Origin: Betaproteobacteria bacterium SG8_40
GTDB lineage: Bacteria; Pseudomonadota; Gammaproteobacteria; Burkholderiales; Eutrophovitaceae
Length of the DNA stretch: 6,033 nucleotides
Reading direction: 5' to 3'
Assembly: GCA_001304425.1 (NCBI GenBank)
Contig: LJTS01000182.1
Location: 1-6,033 of the forward strand
The notes below the pieces were generated by a model. The model worked only from the letters and a program-made list of their open reading frames with translations, made no database searches and had not been told where the DNA came from. Shown piece after piece: positions 1-5,369 of this stretch (its first letter is position 1; every line of letters begins with the position of its first letter). The position numbers and the translations under genes were made by a program.

Positions 1-71
1 ACATCCATGCTCACACCGCGCAACACGCTGACCGAGCCGATCGACACATCGAGACGGTCAAGCTTGAGCAT
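1..71 (-). CDS. livF: LivF-type ABC transporter ATP-binding protein, N-terminal fragment
   Basis: This is the first 23 codons of a second HAAT-family ATPase; the rest lies beyond the window edge. Translation from the ATG at 69-71 gives MLKLDRLDVSIGSVSVLRGV followed by SMD. That matches the usual opening of LivF proteins, a short beta strand followed by a Y/I-G...L-x-G-V-S pattern ahead of Walker A. A Shine-Dalgarno-like GAGG (plus-strand cctc at 77-80) sits 5 bases before the ATG. The gene overlaps the 3' end of the LivG-type gene by 14 bases (58-71), so translation is probably coupled. LivF would pair with LivG to drive transport through the LivH/LivM permeases. Walker A, Walker B and the signature motif are outside the window, so the assignment rests on position and on this short N-terminus. 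Confidence 0.8.
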   Translation of the reverse strand, partial: MLKLDRLDVSIGSVSVLRGVSMD

Positions 72-843
72 GGCCACCTCGCCGCTTCGCATGAAACGTT
101 TCGCCGATGATGTACTTTCGCACCTCCGCATCGTTCAGCACAGTAGTAGGTTCGCCATCGGCGATGATCCTTCCCTCGGAAAATGCAAGAACCCGGTGCG
201 TGTAGCGGGTGACAACCTCCATGTCATGTTCAACGAACAGTACGGTCACCTTCTGAGCCCGTACTGCGTCCATGACCAGGTCCATCAGCGTGAACTTTTC
301 TTCTGCTGAGACGCCCGAGGTCGGTTCGTCCAGCAGCAGTATCCTCGGCCTGACCACCATGGCCATTGCGATGTCGAGCAGTTTGCGTACGCCTTCGGGC
401 AGCGTTCCGGCCGCCATTTCACGATAAGGTTGCAAGCCAAACCGTTCCAGCATGGTTTCGACGGCGTCACTCGGGGTACCCTGGGTGCTTGCAGCGTTCG
501 CCCAGTTCTTGCCCGCTGAAGCGACGATGCCGACACCCACCAGCAGGTTGTCACTGACCGACAAGGTGTCGAACAGTTGCGGGATCTGGAACGACCGGCA
601 AATACCCAGTCTCGTAATCTGCCGCGGCCCCAATGCCGTGATGTCGCGGCCGTCGAACCGGATCGAACCGCTGCTCGGTTTCAGATAGCCGGTCACCATG
701 TTGAGGAAGGTGGTTTTGCCGGCGCCATTGCTGCCAATCAAGCCAACCACCGTGTCCGCCTCGATGGATACGTTGATGTCGGCCGCGGCGGTGACCGCGC
801 CGAAGGTCTTGCGCAATTGTCTCGATTCGAGAATGACGCTCAC
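58..843 (-). CDS. livG: LivG-type ABC transporter ATP-binding protein
   Basis: Cytoplasmic ATPase subunit of a branched-chain/hydrophobic amino acid type importer, 261 residues from a GTG start. Walker A GSNGAGKT is at residues 37-44, the Q-loop glutamine at 86 (RSFQIPQLF), Walker B plus catalytic Glu in RILLLDEP at 167-174, and the H-loop His at 206 (VEHDM). The C-terminal VRKYIIGE is a LivG-family tail. I chose the GTG at 841-843 because it overlaps the upstream permease stop in a GTGA arrangement and has GGAG (plus-strand 850-853) 6 bases ahead. An in-frame start at 879 would add 12 residues inside the permease gene and is less likely. The signature motif is degenerate: LPEGV at 148-152 instead of LSGGQ, and the D-loop reads SGVS instead of SGLD. 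From memory, similar LPxG signatures occur in some other LivG-like proteins, so this may mark a subfamily and not a defect. The substrate is not known. Confidence 0.93.
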   Translation of the reverse strand: MSVILESRQLRKTFGAVTAAADINVSIEADTVVGLIGSNGAGKTTFLNMVTGYLKPSSGSIRFDGRDITALGPRQITRLGICRSFQIPQLFDTLSVSDNLLVGVGIVASAGKNWANAASTQGTPSDAVETMLERFGLQPYREMAAGTLPEGVRKLLDIAMAMVVRPRILLLDEPTSGVSAEEKFTLMDLVMDAVRAQKVTVLFVEHDMEVVTRYTHRVLAFSEGRIIADGEPTTVLNDAEVRKYIIGETFHAKRRGGHAQA

Positions 844-1784
844 ATTGCACTCCGGCCCGAACGCCTGAACAACGACCACAGGCCGCCCGGCAGGAACATG
901 ATCACCAGCAGCATCGCTGCACCCAGTGCCATCTGCCAGGTATTGGGTGAGTACTCATAGGCGAAGCTGCGTATGCTCTCGAAGATGGTTGCGCCCAGAA
1001 ACGGTGCCAGCACGCTTCCCGTGCCTGAAAGAATGCTGATGAAAACGAATTCTCCGGACGTGGTCCAGTAAGCCATTTCCGGATCGATGTGCCCGACGCT
1101 CACGGCCATCAAGGCGCCGCCAAGCCCGGCCAGAATCGCCGACATGACGTAGTTCAGATGAATGGTATTGGCGACCGATGCACCCATGTACTCGACGCGA
1201 AGCTCGTTGTCACGTATTGCTTCTGCGAGCCGGCCACGATGGGAATTCAGGTAGCGGTGAATGAGCACGGCGCAGACCCACGCGATCAGCGCGGTCACCG
1301 CGAATATCAAGTAGCGCTCGTAGGCGGTGCCCGCGATATGCACACCGAGCATCGTCTTGACAGTGACATTGAATCCATCGGTGCTGCCCAGCGAAGACGT
1401 CTTCACAAGGAGCCCGTACAGAATCATCGAAAACGCGAGCGACAACATCGCGAAAAAAATGTCGCGATACCTCCGCAGCAGCAGCGCGAGTATTGCCGAC
1501 ACGCCAGCGCAAATCGCGACCGCCGAACCGAGCATGACGGCGAGTTCGGTGATGCCGAACAAGGGTTCCAGCGTGCCTGCGGCATAGGCGCCCAGGCAGT
1601 AGTAAAGACCATGGCCGAATGACACCAGCCCGGTGCGAATCAGCAGCATCATTCCCAGCACGACGATGCCGTAGCACAGCGCAACGGTGAACAGGAACAT
1701 CGTCCAGTTCGGCAGGAACGGGGCAAACACCAGCATCGCTGCCAGTACGATGGTCAATATTACGACTGTGCGTTCACGCTTCAT
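840..1784 (-). CDS. livM: LivM-type ABC transporter permease
   Basis: Inner-membrane permease of the HAAT family, 314 residues, with many hydrophobic helices (for example about 7-24, 29-48, 81-103, 158-176 and 243-268). Family landmarks are GLVSFGHGLYYCLGAYAAG at residues 52-70 (the conserved G-x-x-S-x-G-x-x-x-x-x-x-G-A-Y block), the cytoplasmic coupling segment AIRDNELRVEYMG at 189-201 that contacts the ATPase, LAGLGGAL at 218-225, SGTGSVLAPFLGA at 253-265, and FLPGGL at 297-302 near the C-terminus. The ATG at 1782-1784 overlaps the LivH stop as ATGA, and AGGAAG lies about 10 bases upstream. The stop overlaps the LivG GTG start, so the gene is coupled on both sides. It would form a heterodimer with the LivH-type permease. 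Usual family length is around 300-400, so this is intact. The transported ligand cannot be read from the permease. Confidence 0.93.
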   Translation of the reverse strand: MKRERTVVILTIVLAAMLVFAPFLPNWTMFLFTVALCYGIVVLGMMLLIRTGLVSFGHGLYYCLGAYAAGTLEPLFGITELAVMLGSAVAICAGVSAILALLLRRYRDIFFAMLSLAFSMILYGLLVKTSSLGSTDGFNVTVKTMLGVHIAGTAYERYLIFAVTALIAWVCAVLIHRYLNSHRGRLAEAIRDNELRVEYMGASVANTIHLNYVMSAILAGLGGALMAVSVGHIDPEMAYWTTSGEFVFISILSGTGSVLAPFLGATIFESIRSFAYEYSPNTWQMALGAAMLLVIMFLPGGLWSLFRRSGRSAM

Positions 1785-2677
1785 ATCTTGCGGGCTTCCT
1801 GCGTGCTGAACAGCCCTTTCGGACGCACGATCAGCACCGCGGCCATGACGAAGTAGATACTGAACAGGTCCAGTTCAGGCCGGAAATGCACGGTTGCGGC
1901 GCGTACGATGCCGACGAGAAGTGCCGCGAGCGCTGCCCCCGGGAGGCTGCCGAGCCCGCCGATGACGACCACCGCAAACGCCAGCACGATGGTCTCGGCG
2001 CCAATACCTGGCTGCACCGAAATCATCGGCGCCGTGAGCGCACCACCCAGCGCGCCGAGCATGGCACCCAGGGTGAAGGTCACGAAATAAACGCGGCTGA
2101 CATTGACGCCTTGTGAGGCCGCCATTTCGCGGTCATGGATGACCGCAATCAGGATTTTTCCCTGCCGGGTTCGCGTCAGCGCCCAGGCGAGCACGGCTCC
2201 GATTGCGACAGCGATCGCCAGCAGCAGCAGGTTGTAATTCGGATAGGTCAGATCGGCGATATCGAAACTGCCGAGCAGCCCGTAGGGCTGGTACAGGAAA
2301 TAGGGATCAACCCCCCACACCAGTTTGATGAAGTCTTCGAGAATCAGAAACGTCGCGTACGTGACCAGCACCAGCACGATCTCGTCTCGCCCGTACATGA
2401 AGCGCAGCAAGCCGCGCTCGAGCAGCGGGCCGGCGATTATCCCTACCAGAACTGCAGAAACCAGCATCACAGCGTAGGAGCCCATCGCCGGATAACCTTG
2501 CTCAAACCAGTAGCCGGCCAGTGACGCGGCGGTATAGGCGCCCAGCGCGAACAGACTGCCGTGCGCGATGTTGAGAATCTTCATCACGCCGTAGATGAGC
2601 GTCAGTCCGATGGCCATTATGAATAGCCAGGACGAATAGATAAGGCCGTCGATCAGGACGGCGACCAGCTGTGTCAT
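1781..2677 (-). CDS. livH: LivH-type ABC transporter permease
   Basis: Inner-membrane permease of the HAAT family, 298 residues, close to the usual LivH length of about 290-310. Diagnostic segments are GLTLIYGVMKILNIAHGS at residues 24-41 followed by LFALGAY (the LivH GL-x-L-I-x-G-x-x-x-x-x-N-x-A-HG block), the coupling segment AVIHDREMAASQGV at 178-191, GALGGAL at 208-214, FAVVVIGGLGSLPGAALAA at 234-252, and LIVRPKGLF at 282-290 near the C-terminus. The ATG at 2675-2677 has no convincing Shine-Dalgarno sequence, unlike livG and livF. The gene begins 75 bases after the binding-protein gene and its stop overlaps the LivM start by 4 bases. It would pair with LivM to form the translocation channel that receives ligand from the periplasmic binding protein. 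Confidence 0.94.
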   Translation of the reverse strand: MTQLVAVLIDGLIYSSWLFIMAIGLTLIYGVMKILNIAHGSLFALGAYTAASLAGYWFEQGYPAMGSYAVMLVSAVLVGIIAGPLLERGLLRFMYGRDEIVLVLVTYATFLILEDFIKLVWGVDPYFLYQPYGLLGSFDIADLTYPNYNLLLLAIAVAIGAVLAWALTRTRQGKILIAVIHDREMAASQGVNVSRVYFVTFTLGAMLGALGGALTAPMISVQPGIGAETIVLAFAVVVIGGLGSLPGAALAALLVGIVRAATVHFRPELDLFSIYFVMAAVLIVRPKGLFSTQEARKI

Positions 2678-2719
2678 CGATGTGTCGAGAGCCGGGTACG
2701 ATGTGATGTGCCTGTCTGT

Positions 2720-2731
2720 GCCCCGCGGGGC
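2720..2731. repeat. 12-bp perfect GC palindrome in the binding-protein/permease spacer
   Basis: The sequence gccccgcggggc reads the same on both strands. It lies in the 75-base gap (2678-2752) between the binding-protein stop and the LivH start. A second inverted repeat, atcac-gtc-gtgat at 2741-2753, sits beside it and touches the stop codon. Neither is followed by a U-tract on the transcribed strand, so a classical terminator is not supported. A possible role is a processing or mRNA-stability element that lets the binding protein be made in excess of the membrane parts; this is inference only, and short GC palindromes also occur by chance. Confidence 0.35.
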
Positions 2732-2752
2732 TTGCCGGTCATCACGTCGTGA

Positions 2753-4105
2753 TTACCACTTCCCTGGCTTCAAACCCCCTTTGATCCAGTCGATGCTGCT
2801 CATGCCCTCGGGCGGCTGCACCTGTTCGACCGGATAGTACTTGATGTTCTCTATCTTGATCTGGCCGCCAACCGTTCGTGTCGTGCCGTAGGCCGTGCCC
2901 TGAACTGCCTGATGCCCCTTGCCGAGTTTCATCATGACCTTGCCGCTTGGTCCGTCAAATGTCAGATACTCGAATGCCGCAATCACCTCGTCAGTGCTGG
3001 GCATCTTGTAGGCTTCCTCCATTCCCTCCTTGACGCCCTCGGCGGCACCCATCGGTGTGGCGTTCCGGACCTTGTCGAGGCGCGCTTTCTCGTAAGCTGC
3101 CTTGAGTCCGAGAAACGCTTGCGCGGCGCTATACGCCGGATAGTTGGGATCGAGCCCGGTCCTGGCGCGATAGATACTGCGCAGCCAGTCGTTCAACGCA
3201 CTCTTGGGCGCGAATACGCCGTGCGGGCCGCGCGCACCGACGATCGTGCCGTCGGGAATGTTACCCACCAGGCGGTGCAGATTCGGTTCGCCAGCAATCA
3301 GCAGCAGGCCACTGCGACGGAACAGGCCGCGCGGTGTCGACTGCAGCATGAATGCCTCCAGGTCACCGCCCCACAGGCTGGAGTGAATGACATCGGGCCG
3401 GCTTTGCATCAGCGCGGAAATTTCGGCGCCGTACTGTCCGGCTCCGAATTTCGGCATTTGCGAGGTCACGATCTCCGCCTTCGGCCGCAGCACCGACATG
3501 ACCGCCGTCCAGTCGTTCCACGAGTCCTGTCCCCAGGCGTAGTTCTGGTTGATGCCGGCATAGGAGGCAAGGTCCGGGCGCGTGTCGAGCAGGTAGCGCG
3601 CACCGGCAACAGCATCCATGGTTGCGTGCGGGCGCGTGCGGAATACGTATTTGTAGGTGCCTTCCTCAAACACGCGTGGTGTTCCGCAGTCGAACAGCAC
3701 GGTGAGCTTCTTGAGTTCCTCGGCTACCGGCGGAATGGCGAGGCAGTCGCCACTCGAGATGTAACCGATCACGAAGTCCACCTGCTGGCGCTCCACGAGA
3801 TTGCGGAACTCGGCGACCTGCTTGGTCGCGCCGCCGGCTTCGTCGATGATGACCAGTTCAATCGGCACGCCTGAAAAACCGATGGCGTTATACGGCGCCG
3901 GCGCCGTCCCGGCGTTCAGTGACTCGACGATGGCTTCGGCGGCGATTCGCGCCGGAACGCCGAACGGCCCGGCAGCGGGGCCGGAAAGGAAACTGACCAG
4001 GCCGATGCGGATTGGTTTGTCCGCCGCTGCCGCCGGCGCGGCAAACAAGGCGGCGGTGGCGACACTGGTGGCAAGCAGCCGACAGACAAGGTTGGAAATC
4101 TTCAT
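2753..4105 (-). CDS. Periplasmic substrate-binding protein of HAAT-type ABC transporter
   Basis: Secreted ligand-capture subunit, 450 residues, type I periplasmic-binding fold (Peripla_BP_6/LivJ-like). A Sec signal peptide is clear: basic MKISNLVCR, a hydrophobic stretch at about 10-22, then AAPAAAADK with likely cleavage after residue 27 or 28. The mature protein opens with PIRIGLVSFLSGPAA (31-45), the typical first strand and ligand loop. Further landmarks are IELVIIDEAGG (82-92), VDFVIGYISSGDC (109-121, the usual ligand-contact loop), NYAWGQDSW (188-196) and the C-terminal LTFDGPSGKV (381-390). It is longer than E. coli LivJ (about 367 residues), with extra residues around 63-78 and a long C-terminal region after 345. 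Cys121 and Cys140 could form a disulfide. It leads the transporter operon. The ATG at 4103-4105 has only a distant AGGAG (17 bases upstream), but no other in-frame start lies near. The ligand is not identifiable; amino acids, amides or aromatic acids are all possible. Confidence 0.92.
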   Translation of the reverse strand: MKISNLVCRLLATSVATAALFAAPAAAADKPIRIGLVSFLSGPAAGPFGVPARIAAEAIVESLNAGTAPAPYNAIGFSGVPIELVIIDEAGGATKQVAEFRNLVERQQVDFVIGYISSGDCLAIPPVAEELKKLTVLFDCGTPRVFEEGTYKYVFRTRPHATMDAVAGARYLLDTRPDLASYAGINQNYAWGQDSWNDWTAVMSVLRPKAEIVTSQMPKFGAGQYGAEISALMQSRPDVIHSSLWGGDLEAFMLQSTPRGLFRRSGLLLIAGEPNLHRLVGNIPDGTIVGARGPHGVFAPKSALNDWLRSIYRARTGLDPNYPAYSAAQAFLGLKAAYEKARLDKVRNATPMGAAEGVKEGMEEAYKMPSTDEVIAAFEYLTFDGPSGKVMMKLGKGHQAVQGTAYGTTRTVGGQIKIENIKYYPVEQVQPPEGMSSIDWIKGGLKPGKW

Positions 4106-4197
4106 ATGTTTTTCGCGGTGCGCTCCTGCAGGGAAATTTGCCCGACCATTGCGTCCGTGCGTAGGACGGCAAGCGGCGGGGCTGAAACAGTGCCGCG

Positions 4198-4226
4198 AAT
4201 GTAGCAGCCCGGTACCGAATCAGCAA
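4198..4226 (-). promoter_or_regulatory. Candidate sigma-70 promoter for the transporter operon
   Basis: On the minus strand TTGCTG (4226-4221) and TACATT (4203-4198) are separated by exactly 17 bases. They match the -35 consensus at 3 of 6 positions and the -10 consensus at 4 of 6. Transcription would begin near 4191 and leave a leader of roughly 85 bases before the binding-protein ATG. The position, in the longest intergenic gap of the window and ahead of the first transporter gene, supports it. The match is modest and was found by eye. Confidence 0.35.
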
Positions 4227-4272
4227 CATGAGGCGGCGCGGCGAACCCGCGGCGCGCACGAGTAAATCGCTC

Positions 4273-4288
4273 GCCGGCTTGCGCCGGC
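4273..4288 (-). terminator. Weak terminator-like hairpin after the fructosamine kinase gene
   Basis: The inverted repeat gccggc-ttgc-gccggc begins 38 bases past the kinase stop. In the minus-strand RNA it is a 6-bp all-GC stem closed by a GCAA tetraloop, which is of the stable GNRA class. The following RNA (GAGCGAUUUACU) has no real U-run, so intrinsic termination would be weak. It could instead act as a 3'-end stabiliser. Confidence 0.3.
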
Positions 4289-4325
4289 CTCGCAATGCAT
4301 CTGCGTCAGAGCACTTCGGTCGAAC

Positions 4326-5243
4326 TCAGCGAACCTGCGTCAGCAGTTGGTCGATCGTTGACCGGCATCGCGACAGGTATCCTTCTCCGAACAGATTGAG
4401 GTGATTGAGCAGATGGTAGAGGTTATACAGATGCTTGCGGCTCGCGTAGCCGCTGTCCAGTGGCCAGATCGTCTGGTAGGCGTCATAGAACGCTGCAGGG
4501 AAACCGCCAAACAATTCAGTCATGGCGATGTCCGTTTCCCGGTCGCCGTAATAGACGGCCGGGTCGAAAACGACCGGTGCGCCGTTCGCGGCGAACCCGA
4601 CGTTACCTGTCCACAGATCCCCGTGCAGCAGGGATGGTTCTGGCGTGTAGCCGGCAAGGAAATGCTTCAGGTTTTCCCGCAAGGCATTGCCGCGCGTTTC
4701 CAGTTGCGCCCGGTAGCCGTTACGGAACGCCAGTTCGAGCTGATAGCCGATGCGCTGATCGCGAACAAAGACAGTCCAGTCCCGGGAGCATGTATTGACT
4801 TGCGGTGTTGAGCCGATGGTGTTGTCGCGGTGCCAGCCGAAACGCGGCTGACTGAACTGGTGCATTCGTGCCAGTCCGCGCCCGAGCAAATCCCAGCCGG
4901 CTGCCGCGCCGGAGCGCAAGGGGCCCAGATCTTCGAGCACCAGCCAGGCGTAGTCGTCGTTGCGAGCGCTGCACACCGGAGCGGGCACCCTTAGCGCATT
5001 GGGTCGCGCCAGCTCGCGCAATCCGTCCTCTTCGGCCTCGAACATTTGCAGCGCTTCCGGGGCGTTCAGTTTGACAAAGTAACTTGCGGCACCGTCGCTG
5101 ATTATGGCGCTGCGGTTAATGCATCCCCCGGAAACGGCGCGCACGGTATCGACGTTGAAGCGTCGGCCAGTGCATGCGCTGATGCGCGCGCCGATGTGTT
5201 GCCAGAGCTTGTCGCTCAAGCCGGGCAGTGATGTGGCGCTCAT
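4326..5243 (-). CDS. Fructosamine kinase family protein (YniA/FN3K-like)
   Basis: Cytoplasmic small-molecule/protein-adduct kinase of the APH-like fold, 305 residues from the ATG at 5241-5243 (E. coli YniA is about 286). Family members phosphorylate sugar amines bound to lysines, such as fructosamines and ribulosamines, which destabilises the adduct and repairs glycated proteins. Visible motifs: P-loop segment VSGGCINRSAI (37-47), ATP-contacting Lys58 in YFVKLN, QMFEAE (66-71) like human FN3K, the catalytic loop LLHGDLWTGN (205-214) with Asp209 and Asn214, and the metal-binding FDPAVYYGDRETDIAM (226-241) with Asp227, almost as in YniA. RIGYQLELA (164-172) and LYNLYHLLN (272-280) also match YniA. 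An in-frame TTG at 5306 would add 21 residues, but these do not resemble the family and would begin inside a stem-loop. No good Shine-Dalgarno precedes the ATG. The gene follows argH on the same strand; the true substrate is unproven. Confidence 0.9.
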   Translation of the reverse strand: MSATSLPGLSDKLWQHIGARISACTGRRFNVDTVRAVSGGCINRSAIISDGAASYFVKLNAPEALQMFEAEEDGLRELARPNALRVPAPVCSARNDDYAWLVLEDLGPLRSGAAAGWDLLGRGLARMHQFSQPRFGWHRDNTIGSTPQVNTCSRDWTVFVRDQRIGYQLELAFRNGYRAQLETRGNALRENLKHFLAGYTPEPSLLHGDLWTGNVGFAANGAPVVFDPAVYYGDRETDIAMTELFGGFPAAFYDAYQTIWPLDSGYASRKHLYNLYHLLNHLNLFGEGYLSRCRSTIDQLLTQVR

Positions 5244-5276
5244 GAGCGTGTATTTGCCGGGATGCTGCCCGCAATG

Positions 5277-5315
5277 CTGGCGGCGTGCGCTGTGACCCGA
5301 CAGCAATGCCGCCAG
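5277..5315 (-). other. Two-part stem-loop between argH and the fructosamine kinase gene
   Basis: Outer arms ctggcggc (5277-5284) and gccgccag (5308-5315) pair perfectly over 8 bp. Inside them gctgt (5289-5293) and acagc (5300-5304) pair over 5 bp around a 6-base loop, with small internal bulges of 4 and 3 bases. The structure lies 54 bases past the argH stop and ends 33 bases before the kinase ATG. No U-tract follows on the transcribed strand, so it is not a standard terminator. It could be a leader element of the kinase gene or an argH mRNA 3' stabiliser; chance is possible at this GC content. Confidence 0.4.
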
Positions 5316-5369
5316 ATGCTCGAATCGGCCAGCCGACCGGTCAGGCGCGGGCCTTTCGGGATCGCCGTC

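Larger units (their letters stand above)
4106..4325. other. Intergenic region between fructosamine kinase and transporter operon
   Basis: No convincing gene lies in these 220 bases. It holds the weak terminator-like hairpin near the kinase end, the candidate promoter at 4198-4226, and a small inverted repeat cgtcc/ggacg (4152-4156 and 4164-4168) that would fall in the leader of the binding-protein mRNA. I saw no obvious riboswitch or long regulator-type palindrome. Reading frames crossing it lack a start and ribosome-binding context. Confidence 0.6.

Noticed and set aside
1089..1622. Plus-strand open frame of 177 codons
   Set aside because: Antisense to the LivM-type permease; the composition (many His, Arg and Gln) and absence of motifs fit a shadow of a hydrophobic protein gene.
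2912..3874. Plus-strand open frame of 320 codons
   Set aside because: It lies wholly antisense to the binding-protein gene, whose protein has a signal peptide and clear family motifs. The plus-strand product is rich in His, Arg and Ala with no recognisable domain, as expected of a GC-rich shadow frame.
4073..4105. Lipoprotein signal at Cys8 of the binding protein
   Set aside because: The residues before Cys8 are NLV; the -1 position is Val, not Gly/Ala/Ser, and the cysteine comes before the hydrophobic core. A standard Sec signal cleaved after AAAA fits better.
4123..4127. AGGAG as ribosome-binding site for the binding-protein gene
   Set aside because: It is 17 bases from the ATG, beyond the normal spacing, and no alternative in-frame start codon lies between them.
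4152..4168. cgtcc/ggacg inverted repeat as operator or riboswitch
   Set aside because: The arms are only 5 bp with a 7-base loop and do not resemble a known operator or riboswitch; it is likely chance in GC-rich sequence.
5244..5306. TTG start extending the fructosamine kinase by 21 residues
   Set aside because: The extra residues do not resemble the YniA/FN3K family, the TTG falls inside the intergenic stem-loop, and no good ribosome-binding site precedes it. The ATG at 5241-5243 gives a family-like length.
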